A DNA stretch of 62,833 nt from Bacteroidales bacterium (GTDB lineage Bacteria; Bacteroidota; Bacteroidia; Bacteroidales; NBLH01). This document shows, in pieces, positions 34,213-43,787 of this stretch (the first letter of the stretch is position 1; each line of letters opens with the position of its first letter). The stretch spans positions 1 through 62,833 of the forward strand of contig JAFGWC010000054.1 of the NCBI GenBank assembly GCA_016937695.1, written 5' to 3'. The position numbers and the translations under genes are program-made. A model generated the notes under the pieces. It did not search any database. It saw nothing but the letters and a program-made list of their open reading frames with translations, and was not told where the DNA came from.

Positions 34213-35340
34213 ATGAAAAAGATATTTAGCATAATATTATTAGTGTTTTTAATTTCTTGTGGAAATAATGATTTAACACAAGAGGATATTGAAAAACAGA
34301 TTCATAATTATAAAAATCAAATTTCAGAAATTGAAGATAAAATAAGCAAATTAGAAACTGAACTTTCTAAAAAAACAGGCGAGCCGGAAGAATCTTTAAT
34401 TACAGTAAAAACAGATACAATATTAAAAGAATCTTTTGAACATTATGTAACTGCAAGTGCCTCATTAGAAGCAGTTAACAGCGCTTTTATAAGTCCGGAA
34501 ATTAACGGACAAATAAAAAGTATAAATGTAAATGAAGGCGATTATGTAACACAAGGCCAATTGCTTGTTTCATTAAATGCCGATTTAATTGATGCAAATA
34601 TAAAAGAACTTGAAACAGACTATCAATTGGCAAAAACAGTTTTCGAAAAACAAGAAAAACTGTGGAATCAACAAATTGGCTCAGAAATTCAATATCTTGA
34701 AGCTAAAAACAATAAAGAATCATTAGAAGGCAAGCTTAAAAGTTTATATATCCAAAGAGATAAATCAAAAATAAAAGCACCAATTTCAGGTATTGTAGAT
34801 AAAATTAATTTAAAAGTAGGAGAACTTGCAATGCCGGGAATACAAATAATTGAACTTGTAAATATTGCAAATTTTTATGTTAATGCCGATGTTTCAGAAA
34901 AATATATTGGAAATGTAAAAAGAGGAGAGCCTATAACTGTTAATATTCCAACATATCAAAATTGGGAAATACAAACAACAGTTCATAGAACAAGCAATAT
35001 AATAAAACAAGCAAATAGAACTTTTACGCTTCAGGCAATTATCAGCAATAAAGATAACAAACTAAAACCCAACATGTTAGCAACAATAAAGTTTAGAGAT
35101 TATAAAATAGAAAACGCCATAACTGTTCCTTCAATAATTGTAAAAGAAGATTTTAAAGGAAAATATATATATGTAGCCGAACATCACAGCGAAAATTTTA
35201 CAGCAAAGAAAAAATACATCAAAACAACCATGTCTAACGATTCAAAAACTTTGATTGAAGACGGTTTAAACGAAGGCGAAATGATTATTGTAGAAGGCTA
35301 TAATTTAATAAAAGACGGAATTTCAATAAAGCTTATGTAA
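34213..35340 (+). CDS. RND efflux periplasmic adaptor (membrane-fusion protein)
   Basis: The 375-residue product has a lipoprotein signal (FLISCG, Cys near 16), an N-terminal coiled coil (IEKQIHNYKNQISEIEDKISKLETEL), a lipoyl/barrel-sandwich hybrid (INGQIKSINVNEGDYVTQGQLLVSLN and its second half KIKAPISGIVDKINLKVGE), an alpha hairpin between them and a beta-barrel domain. It bridges the inner-membrane pump and the TolC-like channel. The additional N-terminal coiled coil before the first barrel strand is longer than in AcrA. Confidence 0.93.
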   Translation: MKKIFSIILLVFLISCGNNDLTQEDIEKQIHNYKNQISEIEDKISKLETELSKKTGEPEESLITVKTDTILKESFEHYVTASASLEAVNSAFISPEINGQIKSINVNEGDYVTQGQLLVSLNADLIDANIKELETDYQLAKTVFEKQEKLWNQQIGSEIQYLEAKNNKESLEGKLKSLYIQRDKSKIKAPISGIVDKINLKVGELAMPGIQIIELVNIANFYVNADVSEKYIGNVKRGEPITVNIPTYQNWEIQTTVHRTSNIIKQANRTFTLQAIISNKDNKLKPNMLATIKFRDYKIENAITVPSIIVKEDFKGKYIYVAEHHSENFTAKKKYIKTTMSNDSKTLIEDGLNEGEMIIVEGYNLIKDGISIKLM

Positions 35341-35379
35341 AATATAAAAAATAATTTTTACTAAAAAAATTAACAAAAC

Positions 35380-38300
35380 GTGGAAAATTTAGAAAAAAAA
35401 CATAAAAACAGAGAATTTAAATTAAGTACATTAGCTCTGAAAAATAAAAATACAATATTTTTAATAAGCTTTGTAATAATAATTTTTGGAACGCTTGCAT
35501 ACACATCTCTTCCAAAAGAATTATTCCCGGATATAAAAATACCAACAATAATAATTCAAACAATATATCCGGGAAATCCGCCTTCAGATATTGAAAATTT
35601 AATAACAAAAGTTATTGAAAAAGAGATAAAAACAGTTCAGGGAATAGATAAAATTAATTCAACATCCAGCCAAGATGCTTCTTTAATAATTGTTGAGTTT
35701 ACGCTAGATTCAGATGTAGATAAAGCACTTCAGGACATTAAAGATGCAATAGACAAAATAAAAAGCGATTTACCATCTGATTTACCATCCGATCCAATTG
35801 TAGAAGATATTGATTTATCTGAAATGCCTGTTATAAACATCAATCTATCAGGCGATTACAGCTTAGCCGAACTTAAAGATTATGCCGAATTTTTACAAGA
35901 CGAAATTGAAACAATTTACGAAATCTCAAGAGTCGACATAAAAGGAGTTGAAGAAAGAGAATTACAAATTAATGTAGATCCACTAAAATTAGAAGCATTT
36001 GAAATGAGTTTTTCAGATATTGAAAATGCAATAAATTCTGAAAACATATCAATTTCCGGCGGTGAAATAAAAATGGGAAAAATTAGACGCTCAATAAGGT
36101 CAATTGGCGAATTTAAAAATATAGAAGAAATAGAAAACATAATTGTAAAATCAGAAAAAGGAAATATTGTATATTTAAGAGACGTTGCTGAAGTTGTTGA
36201 CACATATGCAGAAGCACAGTCTTATGCCAGATTAGACAAGCAATCGGTTGTTTCTTTACAAGTAATTAAAAAAAGTGGCGAAAATCTATTAAGTGCTGTA
36301 GATCAGATATTTAAAATATTAGACGAATCAAAAAAAACAGGAGATATTGACAGTAGATTAAAAGTAACTATCACAAATGATCAATCAAAACAAGTTCGTT
36401 CACAAATATCCAATTTAGAAAACAGCATGATAATGGGAGTTATTTTTGTTGTATTGGTTTTATTTTTCTTTTTAGGATTAAGAAACGCACTTTTTGTCGG
36501 TATTGCAATTCCTTTATCTATGCTACTTTCTTTCGCCATTCTTTCGGCAATAGATGCTACAATAAATATGATGACTCTTTTTTCATTAATTCTGGCACTC
36601 GGAATGCTTGTAGACAATGCAATTGTTGTTATTGAAAATATTTATCGGTTTATGGATAAAGGGTATAAAGTTTTTGAAGCAGCAAAATTAGCAGTTGGAG
36701 AAATAGCAATGGCAATAATTTCTTCAACAGCAACAACTTTGGCTGCCTTCTTCCCTCTTCTTTTCTGGAATGATATTATGGGAGAATTTATGAAATTTAT
36801 GCCTATAACATTAATTATTGTTCTAACATCATCTTTAATAGTGGCATTAGTTATTATACCTGTTTTTGCTGCAACTATTGTTAAAGATAATGAAAAAGAA
36901 TCGAGACCAAACAAGAAAAAAAACATTATTGTAGCACTTACAATTATTGGAATTTCACTGATTTTTTATTTTTCAAAATCATTTGGAATTGCAAATCTCC
37001 TTTTAATGTTTGGTGTTTTAATACTTTTAAACTTATTTGTATTATTTGACTTATCCGTTTGGTTTCAAAAAGTATTTCTCACAAAATTAGAAAATTGGTA
37101 TTTATTAGCTATTCAATTTACTTTAAAAGGAAATCGGCCAAAATTGTTTTTACTAGGAACAGTATTTCTATTAATCGGAACAATAATGTTTATGGGTGCC
37201 AGAGATTTAGATGTAGATTTTTTCCCAAAAACCGATCCGCAATATATAAATATTATAGCAGAATTTCCAATAGGAACTGATGTTACTGTTACAGATTCTG
37301 TTATGAAAATAATGGAGACAGACATAATTAAAATAGTAGAACCGTACAATAATTTAATTGAATCAATGCTAACAACAGTTGGTACAGGTGCAAAGCGAGA
37401 AATGGAAATTGCTATTGGAAACACACCAAATAAATCTATATCAACCATTAAATTCATTGATTTTGAATACAGAAACGGTATTTCTACAATGGATGTTTTA
37501 AAATTACTATCAGACTCATTACATAATAAATATACAGGAGTTGAAGTTTTTATAGAACAAAACAGAATGGGACCATCAACAGGATATCCCATAAATATAG
37601 AGATAAAAGGAAAAGATATAAATAGAATCATTTCAATTAGCGATAGTCTTCAATTACTAATTAAAAAAAATAAAATAAATGGCATCGAAGGATTTAAAAT
37701 TGATATAGAAACCGGAAATCCCGAATTAATTGTAAACATTGACAGAGATAAAGCAAGAAGATTCGGATTATCAACATATTCAATTTCAATGGCAATTAGA
37801 ACTGCACTTTTCGGAAAAGAACTAAACGATTACAAAGGACGAGGTGATGATTATCCGATTCAATTAAGACTGCAAGAAAAATACAGAAATAATCTTGCTT
37901 CAATAATGAATCAAAAAATCACATTCAGAAATAATCAGGGAAAACTAATGCAAGTACCAATTTCGGCAGTTGCAGAAATTTCTTACAGTACAAGTTTTGG
38001 CAGTGTTAAAAGAAAAGATTTAGATAGAGTTGTTACTTTGTTCTCAAACGTAAAAGCAGGATACAATGCAAACAGAATAAATATTGACATAAAAAAAGCC
38101 ATAAAAAAATACAATTTACCTATTGGATATGAGTACAAATTTACGGGCGAGCAAGAAGAACAAAAAGACACAATGAATTTTTTAATTGGAGCTTTAGTTG
38201 CAGCAATTGCGCTTATTTTAATAATTCTAGTAACTCAATTTAACTCATTCGCAAAACCTTTAATTATTATAGCAAGTGTTGTTTTTAGTACGATTGGCGT

Positions 38301-38784
38301 TTTTGGCGGAATTGCAACTTTTAAAATGCCAATAGTAATTCTGCTTACCGGAGTCGGTATTGTATCGTTAGCCGGAGTTGTTGTTAACAATGCCATAGTT
38401 TTAATCGATTATATCGATTATTTAAAATCAAAACGGAAAATAGCACTCGGATTAGACGAAAACGATAATCTTGAAGTGCAAGAAATTATTGAATGTATTG
38501 TTGAAGGCGGGAAAACTAGATTAAGACCAGTACTTTTAACTGCAATAACAACAATATTAGGATTACTTCCAATGGCAATAGGTTTAAATATAAATTTTGT
38601 AACAATGTTTACAGAATTTAATCCACATATATTTTTTGGTGGCGATAATGCAGCATTCTGGAGTTCAATGTCGTGGACTGTTATTTTTGGATTATCTTTT
38701 GCAACTTTCTTAACATTAATTATTGTTCCTGCAATGTATTTACTTGCAAATAAGGCAAAATTAAAAGCAGTTAATAAAAATTAA
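35380..38784 (+). CDS. RND-family efflux pump, inner-membrane permease
   Basis: The 1134-residue protein starts at GTG. It has the HAE1 RND layout: first membrane helix near 25-43 followed by LPKELFPDIKIPTIIIQTIYPG, a periplasmic porter part, helices 2-6 with the proton-relay region LALGMLVDNAIVVIENIYRF (one Asp kept, the second replaced by Asn), a second periplasmic half, and helices 8-12 with GVGIVSLAGVVVNNAIVLIDYID and TRLRPVLLTAITTILGLLPMAIGL. An insertion with an additional hydrophobic segment lies between the halves (about 500-590). It exports drugs or other amphiphiles using the proton gradient. It is last in the operon and is followed by a terminator. Confidence 0.95.
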   Translation: MENLEKKHKNREFKLSTLALKNKNTIFLISFVIIIFGTLAYTSLPKELFPDIKIPTIIIQTIYPGNPPSDIENLITKVIEKEIKTVQGIDKINSTSSQDASLIIVEFTLDSDVDKALQDIKDAIDKIKSDLPSDLPSDPIVEDIDLSEMPVININLSGDYSLAELKDYAEFLQDEIETIYEISRVDIKGVEERELQINVDPLKLEAFEMSFSDIENAINSENISISGGEIKMGKIRRSIRSIGEFKNIEEIENIIVKSEKGNIVYLRDVAEVVDTYAEAQSYARLDKQSVVSLQVIKKSGENLLSAVDQIFKILDESKKTGDIDSRLKVTITNDQSKQVRSQISNLENSMIMGVIFVVLVLFFFLGLRNALFVGIAIPLSMLLSFAILSAIDATINMMTLFSLILALGMLVDNAIVVIENIYRFMDKGYKVFEAAKLAVGEIAMAIISSTATTLAAFFPLLFWNDIMGEFMKFMPITLIIVLTSSLIVALVIIPVFAATIVKDNEKESRPNKKKNIIVALTIIGISLIFYFSKSFGIANLLLMFGVLILLNLFVLFDLSVWFQKVFLTKLENWYLLAIQFTLKGNRPKLFLLGTVFLLIGTIMFMGARDLDVDFFPKTDPQYINIIAEFPIGTDVTVTDSVMKIMETDIIKIVEPYNNLIESMLTTVGTGAKREMEIAIGNTPNKSISTIKFIDFEYRNGISTMDVLKLLSDSLHNKYTGVEVFIEQNRMGPSTGYPINIEIKGKDINRIISISDSLQLLIKKNKINGIEGFKIDIETGNPELIVNIDRDKARRFGLSTYSISMAIRTALFGKELNDYKGRGDDYPIQLRLQEKYRNNLASIMNQKITFRNNQGKLMQVPISAVAEISYSTSFGSVKRKDLDRVVTLFSNVKAGYNANRINIDIKKAIKKYNLPIGYEYKFTGEQEEQKDTMNFLIGALVAAIALILIILVTQFNSFAKPLIIIASVVFSTIGVFGGIATFKMPIVILLTGVGIVSLAGVVVNNAIVLIDYIDYLKSKRKIALGLDENDNLEVQEIIECIVEGGKTRLRPVLLTAITTILGLLPMAIGLNINFVTMFTEFNPHIFFGGDNAAFWSSMSWTVIFGLSFATFLTLIIVPAMYLLANKAKLKAVNKN

Positions 38785-38803
38785 ATAACTTAATAAATAA
38801 AAT

Positions 38804-38841
38804 TGCTGTTTTATAGGAAATTAATATCCTGTAAAACAGCA
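38804..38841 (+). terminator. Terminator of the TetR-RND operon
   Basis: TGCTGTTTTATAGGA (38804-38818) pairs with 38827-38841 with one mismatch or wobble and an 8-nt loop, 20 bp past the pump stop codon. Confidence 0.75.
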
Positions 38842-38925
38842 TAATAATTAATTATATCCAATATTATTGACTTTCATTAGGTTTTTTTGTAAATTAATAT
38901 ATCTATAAAACAAAAAAATAAACCA

Positions 38926-39408
38926 ATGAAAAATTTTGATAAAAATGGAATGTTAATAATTCCAACACCAAAAGAAATAAAATCTGAATGTGAATCAGAA
39001 GAAATACTTGTTGTAAAAGAATGTTATTGCCAAAACGGACATCAACTTATTAACAAACGAGTTTGTTTTAACGATTTACCCGGAATTTTGTTGAAAGTAA
39101 AAAAACTTAATTATAAAGAAGGATTTATAGCATTAAGTCCTGTTTATAATCACAAACACAGAATTTCTATAGATATTGATTTAATAAAAGGCGAAAGTTT
39201 ACAGCTATATTGTCCAGAATGCAGTATTGAATTACCTATATACTCAAACTGCACATGCTGCGATGGAAAATTAATCGCTGTATTTTTAGATAAAACTGCA
39301 AATTTTAATAATTGTATAACTATAGGGAACACTGTTGGTTGTAAAAATTCAAGCATAATTGCCAATAAAGAAATTCTTAGCGAGATTAAATATATTATTA
39401 CCAGATAA
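38926..39408 (+). CDS. Cys-rich protein, probable zinc-ribbon, unknown function
   Basis: The 160-residue cytosolic product has 12 or so Cys. They group as ECYCQNGHQL near residue 30, CPECS near 86, NCTCCDG near 97 and single Cys at the C-terminal part (NNCITIGNTVGCKNSS). The C-x-C and C-x2-C pairs followed by C-x-CC suggest one or two metal sites of a zinc-ribbon kind. I recognise no named family. It is a single gene between two terminators. Confidence 0.7.
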   Translation: MKNFDKNGMLIIPTPKEIKSECESEEILVVKECYCQNGHQLINKRVCFNDLPGILLKVKKLNYKEGFIALSPVYNHKHRISIDIDLIKGESLQLYCPECSIELPIYSNCTCCDGKLIAVFLDKTANFNNCITIGNTVGCKNSSIIANKEILSEIKYIITR

Positions 39409-39409
39409 T

Positions 39410-39443
39410 ATGCAATTCTAAATCATGATTATTTGCATTTTTA
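39410..39443 (+). terminator. Weak terminator after the Cys-rich gene
   Basis: ATGCAA (39410-39415) pairs with TTGCAT (39433-39438), enclosing a AATCATGATT palindrome, followed by TTTTTATT. Confidence 0.45.
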
Positions 39444-39460
39444 TTGTTGCCTTTTCTTTA

Positions 39461-39468
39461 TATATTTG
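39461..39468 (+). promoter_or_regulatory. -7 box of the following secreted-protein gene
   Basis: TATATTTG matches TAnnTTTG, 36 bp before the ATG at 39505. Candidate TTG triplets lie at poor spacing. Confidence 0.45.
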
Positions 39469-39504
39469 CAGAAATTTTCAATAATATAAATAAATTAAAT
39501 TATC

Positions 39505-40164
39505 ATGAGAACTATTATATTAATATTTATAATACTAATTACTTCATATAAATTTAGTTTTTCACAAATAAATTATTCTTCAAATAATAATGATGACAAT
39601 AATGTATATTTAAATATACCTGCAGAAGAAGAAATAAATCAAAAAGATAGAATCTATTATAATTTTGAATGGCAAAAAGGTAACATAATAAAAAAAGATA
39701 GTACAATAATGACAAATCTTTCTTTTAGATATGATGTTAAAAACGATAGATTTGAAATGTGGTCATTAGTAAATCCAAATAGTTTAAAAATAATAACACT
39801 AAATGGTAAATTTTTTATTTATTCTACATACAAAGATAGAAATTACGAAAGAAAAGGTTATTTTGAATTAATTATTGACGGCTACGCTAAGCTATTGATA
39901 AAGAAAGCATTGAAGACAATTCCGGGCAAATCTGGTGCTTACGGATATAGTTCTCGCCAAGCCATTATTGAAACTTATTATTTAAAAGTTGGTGATAATC
40001 CGGCAATTTTATTTGATGTGAAGAAAAAAGACGTTGAAACTCTTTTTCCTGAAAAAATCGAAAAAGTTAAAGATTTTATTTCTAATAACAACATTAACTT
40101 AAAAAGAACAGAAGACATGATTAAGATAGTCAGATACTACAACACTTTGTTTGCTAATTCATAA
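39505..40164 (+). CDS. Secreted protein, unknown function
   Basis: The 219-residue product has a signal peptide (ends near FSFSQ), then polar sequence with an Asn/Asp-rich section, and beta-rich parts with VYLNIPAEEEINQKDRIYYNFEWQKG, FEMWSLVNPNSLKIITLNGKFFIYST and a Lys-rich helical end. I recognise no family. It is probably periplasmic or on the outer membrane. It stands between the Cys-rich gene and the POT transporter gene without obvious functional tie. Confidence 0.7.
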   Translation: MRTIILIFIILITSYKFSFSQINYSSNNNDDNNVYLNIPAEEEINQKDRIYYNFEWQKGNIIKKDSTIMTNLSFRYDVKNDRFEMWSLVNPNSLKIITLNGKFFIYSTYKDRNYERKGYFELIIDGYAKLLIKKALKTIPGKSGAYGYSSRQAIIETYYLKVGDNPAILFDVKKKDVETLFPEKIEKVKDFISNNNINLKRTEDMIKIVRYYNTLFANS

Positions 40165-40223
40165 ATATTTTATTTAATATTTTAAAGAACACTCTTATTT
40201 CATTTTCCACTTAATAAAAAAAT

Positions 40224-40264
40224 ATTAATTTAGGCAATTATTAACCATAATAACCTAAATTAAT
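40224..40264. promoter_or_regulatory. Large inverted repeat at the POT transporter start
   Basis: ATTAATTTAGG (40224-40234) and its exact complement CCTAAATTAAT (40254-40264) flank an inner TTATTA/TAATAA pair. The repeat ends 4 bp before the ATG at 40269. As DNA it could be an operator; as RNA it would form a stem beside the start codon. Confidence 0.55.
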
Positions 40265-40268
40265 TTTT

Positions 40269-41741
40269 ATGAAATTTACACAGATATTTAAAAGTTTTCC
40301 CAAAACGTTTTGGATTGCCAATACAATGGAATTATTCGAACGTTGGGCATGGTACGGATTATTTGCAGTTTTAGCACTATATTTAACAAAATCTACCGAT
40401 GAAGGAGCACTAGGCTTTTCTCATATTCAAAAAGGTTCAATAATGGGAACTGTAACTGCTATTTTATACTTTCTACCTATTATTACAGGCGCAATAGCTG
40501 ACCGTATTGGATATAAAAAAATACTCTTTCTTGCTTATTTCCTTTTAACATCCGGTTACTTATTAATGGGATATGTTGATACATATTTAACAGTGTATTT
40601 AGCATTTTTATGGGTTGCCTTAGGTGCCGCTTTTTTTAAACCGGTTATCTCTGCAACAATAACTAAAACAACATCAAAAGAAACTTCTTCAATAGGTTTC
40701 GGAATCTTTTATATGATGGTTAATGTTGGTGGTTTTATTGGACCAATTTTTTCATCTAAATTAAGAGGTGCTTTTGGTTGGAAAATAGTTTTTATTATGG
40801 CTGCTTCTGCAATTGTAGTCAACATTCTTTTACTACTTTTCTTCTATAAAGAACCTGACAGAGAAAAATCGACAGAACCTTTAGGACAAGTTATAAAAAA
40901 ATCATTACTTAATATTTTAACTGCTTTAGCTGATATTAAGCTTGCTATTTTCCTTATTATAATGGTTGGTTTTTGGACAATGTTTAATCAACTTTTTTAT
41001 ACTTTACCAAACTTTATAGATCAATGGGTTAACACAAGTATAATTTATAATTCAATAGCTAATATTTCCCCAGCTTTAGCAGCTGCAATTGGTACTTCTG
41101 AAGGCACAATAGCACCAGAAATGATGGTAAATCTTGATGCAGGAGCAATTATATTTTTTCAAGTACTTATTTCAGCTTTGGTTATGAAATTTCGTCCAGT
41201 TAATGGAATTATTTCTGGTATTCTTGTTGCTGCACTTGGTATTGGTATTGCCTTTGGTACAGGAAATGGATTTTATGTAATTCTTGGTATATTTATTTTT
41301 GCTCTTGGCGAAATGGCAAGTTCACCAAAATTTACTGAATATGTAGGAACAATTGCCCCAAAAGGAAAAGAAGCTCTTTATATGGGAACTTCATTTTTAC
41401 CTGTTGCCGCAGGAAACTATTTTACTGGTTTTTTATCAGGGAACTTATACGAGGCATGGACAGATAAAATATCTTTGCTTAAGATTGAAGTTGTAAAAAG
41501 AGGTTTAGAAATACCTGAAATTACTAACGGTTTTACTCAGAATGATTATATTAATAAAGCTGCTGAACAAATGGGCATGAATAATCAACAACTTACTGAT
41601 TTTCTTTGGAATACGTATAATCCATCTAAAATATGGTATGTGTTTAGTGCAATTGGGATTGTTACAGTTATTGCTTTAATGTTATACAATAAATTTATTC
41701 TTAAAAGTATTGAAGAAAAAAATACTATCACAGAAAAATAA
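40269..41741 (+). CDS. POT-family (proton-coupled oligopeptide type) MFS transporter
   Basis: The 490-residue protein has about 12-14 membrane helices. The first helix carries the POT motif E-x-x-E-R-x-x-x-Y-G (MELFERWAWYGLFAVLALYL), followed by ITGAIADRIGYKKILF (MFS loop 2-3 motif) and LGAAFFKPVISATITK. An internal stretch has the typical FALGEMASSPKFTEYVG. POT proteins import di- and tripeptides with protons; related ones carry nitrate or other solutes, so the substrate is not certain. A large inverted repeat ends just before the ATG, and a shared terminator follows. Confidence 0.88.
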   Translation: MKFTQIFKSFPKTFWIANTMELFERWAWYGLFAVLALYLTKSTDEGALGFSHIQKGSIMGTVTAILYFLPIITGAIADRIGYKKILFLAYFLLTSGYLLMGYVDTYLTVYLAFLWVALGAAFFKPVISATITKTTSKETSSIGFGIFYMMVNVGGFIGPIFSSKLRGAFGWKIVFIMAASAIVVNILLLLFFYKEPDREKSTEPLGQVIKKSLLNILTALADIKLAIFLIIMVGFWTMFNQLFYTLPNFIDQWVNTSIIYNSIANISPALAAAIGTSEGTIAPEMMVNLDAGAIIFFQVLISALVMKFRPVNGIISGILVAALGIGIAFGTGNGFYVILGIFIFALGEMASSPKFTEYVGTIAPKGKEALYMGTSFLPVAAGNYFTGFLSGNLYEAWTDKISLLKIEVVKRGLEIPEITNGFTQNDYINKAAEQMGMNNQQLTDFLWNTYNPSKIWYVFSAIGIVTVIALMLYNKFILKSIEEKNTITEK

Positions 41742-41760
41742 ATCTTAAAAACTACAAATA

Positions 41761-41798
41761 AAAAACCGCTGGAAGTTTTAAAACTTCCAGCGGTTTTT
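41761..41798. terminator. Perfect bidirectional terminator between POT transporter and tdh
   Basis: Positions 41761-41779 and 41780-41798 are exact reverse complements (19 bp), with A run on one side and T run on the other. It lies between two convergent stop codons. Confidence 0.9.
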
Positions 41799-41828
41799 AT
41801 AAATAATTTCATTTCTATTTTAAAATTT

Positions 41829-42860
41829 TTAATCCCACTCAAGAATAACTTTTCCAGAATTTCCTGAATCCATAATATCAAAACCTTTTTGAAAATCATC
41901 AACTTTAAATCTATGACTTATCATTGGCGATAAATCTAAACCCGACATTAGCATTTGTTCCATCAAATACCAGGTTTCAAACATTTCTCTACCATAAATT
42001 CCTTTTATTTGCAATCCTTTAAAAATAATATTATTCCAATCTATTTGAGTTGATGAAGGCAAAATGCCTAATAATGAAATTTTCCCAGAATTATACATAT
42101 GTGCTAACATATCATTAAAAGCTGCTGGAGAACCGGAACATTCCATTCCAATATCAAAACCAATCATGCCAAGGTCTTTAATTACATCATCTAATGATTC
42201 TTTTAAAGGATTTATAACTCTGGTTGCTCCCATTTTCTTTGCAAGCTCAATTCTATAAGGATTTGTTTCTGTGGCAACTACATATCTGGCACCAGCAAAT
42301 TTAGAAATCGCCACACACATACTTCCAATTAATCCGGCGCCTGTAATTAAAACATCTTCACCAATTAAAGGAAAAGAAAGAGCTGTATGTGTTGCGTTAC
42401 CAAAAGGATCCATTATAGCAAGCATTTCATCAGAAATGTCGCTACTCATTTTCATCACATTTGATGATGGCACTAAAACATACTCTGCAAAAGCACCGTC
42501 AATATTTACACCTATTCCAAGTGTGTTTTCGCAAATATGCTTTCGTCCTCTTCTACAATTTCTGCAATGTCCACATGCAATATGGCCTTCACCCGTAACT
42601 CGTTCGCCTATTTTAAATCCGGTTACTCCTTTTCCCATTTCAGCGATCGTTCCCACATATTCATGCCCAATTGTCATTGGTGTTTTTATAGTCTTTTGCG
42701 ACCATTCGTCCCACCTGTAAATGTGTAAATCGGTTCCACAAATTGCTGTTTTTTTTATTTTTATCAATATATCGTTAATCCCCGGTTTTGGAATTTCAAC
42801 TTCTTGCATCCAAATTCCTCTTTCCGGCTTTGCTTTAACAAGGGCTTTCATTTTTCCCAT
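41829..42860 (-). CDS. tdh: L-threonine 3-dehydrogenase
   Basis: The 343-residue zinc alcohol-dehydrogenase-type protein follows E. coli Tdh very closely: [19 protein letters not shown] (catalytic zinc Cys38), GHEYVG (His63, Glu64), structural zinc Cys93, Cys96, Cys99 and Cys107 ([16 protein letters not shown]), [15 protein letters not shown], the NAD fold GAGLIG near 175, and the C-terminal [13 protein letters not shown] and [20 protein letters not shown]. It oxidises threonine to 2-amino-3-ketobutyrate with NAD. The usual partner kbl is not next to it in this window. Confidence 0.96.
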   Translation of the reverse strand: MGKMKALVKAKPERGIWMQEVEIPKPGINDILIKIKKTAICGTDLHIYRWDEWSQKTIKTPMTIGHEYVGTIAEMGKGVTGFKIGERVTGEGHIACGHCRNCRRGRKHICENTLGIGVNIDGAFAEYVLVPSSNVMKMSSDISDEMLAIMDPFGNATHTALSFPLIGEDVLITGAGLIGSMCVAISKFAGARYVVATETNPYRIELAKKMGATRVINPLKESLDDVIKDLGMIGFDIGMECSGSPAAFNDMLAHMYNSGKISLLGILPSSTQIDWNNIIFKGLQIKGIYGREMFETWYLMEQMLMSGLDLSPMISHRFKVDDFQKGFDIMDSGNSGKVILEWD

Positions 42861-42984
42861 AATAAAAAAATTAAAGTTTATTTATTAAAATGCTTTATAT
42901 CTGTATTTTAAGTTTAAAATGTCTTTTATAAAATTACAGAAAAAATTTATCATTACTGACATATTAAAAAACATAAATTTCCTT

Positions 42985-43329
42985 TTATAAACTCTCTTTT
43001 TGTTTTTTTGTCATTTTTGAAACTACAAGATTATAAGAATCATCTATCCATTCATATATTTTTTTTATATCAATTGGTCCATCAATTTCAATTGTATTCC
43101 AATGAATTTTACTCATGTGATATCCCGGCTTAACAGACTCATATTCAGCTCTTAGCTCAATCGCTTTTTCCGGATTACATTTTAAATTAATACTTAATTC
43201 ACCTTGCAGATTTATTAATGCAAACATTTTATCAAGAACTTTAAATACAAGAGTTTCTTCATCAAATGGAAAACTTTCTGTTACCATTTTTTTTGATAGG
43301 CAATATTCTCTAATTTGTTCAATATTCAT
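42985..43329 (-). CDS. MmcQ/YjbR-family protein
   Basis: The 114-residue protein has the CyaY-like fold family features of MmcQ/YjbR: IEQIREYCLSKKMVTESFPFDEETLVFKVLDKMFALI and the C-terminal HMSKIHWNTIEIDGPID and IYEWIDDSYNLVVSKM. Its function is unknown; a DNA-binding role has been suggested for the family. It starts 4 bp after the YraN gene, so both are in one transcript. Confidence 0.93.
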   Translation of the reverse strand: MNIEQIREYCLSKKMVTESFPFDEETLVFKVLDKMFALINLQGELSINLKCNPEKAIELRAEYESVKPGYHMSKIHWNTIEIDGPIDIKKIYEWIDDSYNLVVSKMTKKQKESL

Positions 43330-43333
43330 TTTT

Positions 43334-43699
43334 TTATCTTAAAAGTGGTTGAAAAGCATCTTCAATATGTTCTATTTCGAATTTATTATTTTTAAATAAA
43401 ACAGAAATAATATCAAATCGAACATCAAAATCCAAATTATATTTTTCAATATATGCATTAGTTGCTTCAATAATAAATTTTTGTTTTTTTTTAGTTACCG
43501 CATCCTGTGGTTTCTCGAATTCGTCACTAGAGCGGGTTTTTACCTCAACAACAACTAAAATATCATCTTTAAAAGAAATAATATCAATTTCTTTATTTTT
43601 AAATCTCCAATTTTGTTCTTTTATCAAATAACTCTTGTTTATAAGGTGTTTTACAGCAACTTTTTCACCTTTTTCACCCAATTCATTGTGAAATGCCAT
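43334..43699 (-). CDS. YraN/UPF0102-family endonuclease-like protein
   Basis: The 121-residue protein has the restriction-endonuclease-like core of UPF0102: GEKGEKVAVKHLINKSY, WRFKNKEIDIISFKDDILVVVEVKTRSS (D-x-n-E-x-K catalytic pattern), and KKQKFIIEATNAYI. Family members are thought to act on recombination structures but the role is unclear. It is the first gene of a two-gene unit with yjbR-like 42985-43329. Confidence 0.94.
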   Translation of the reverse strand: MAFHNELGEKGEKVAVKHLINKSYLIKEQNWRFKNKEIDIISFKDDILVVVEVKTRSSDEFEKPQDAVTKKKQKFIIEATNAYIEKYNLDFDVRFDIISVLFKNNKFEIEHIEDAFQPLLR

Positions 43700-43787
43700 T
43701 TTATTTTTATTTTTATAGTTTATCTATTAACTTTGGACTAATTAAATTTTATTAAACTGCTGTCAATTTATAGAAAAACAGTTTCAA

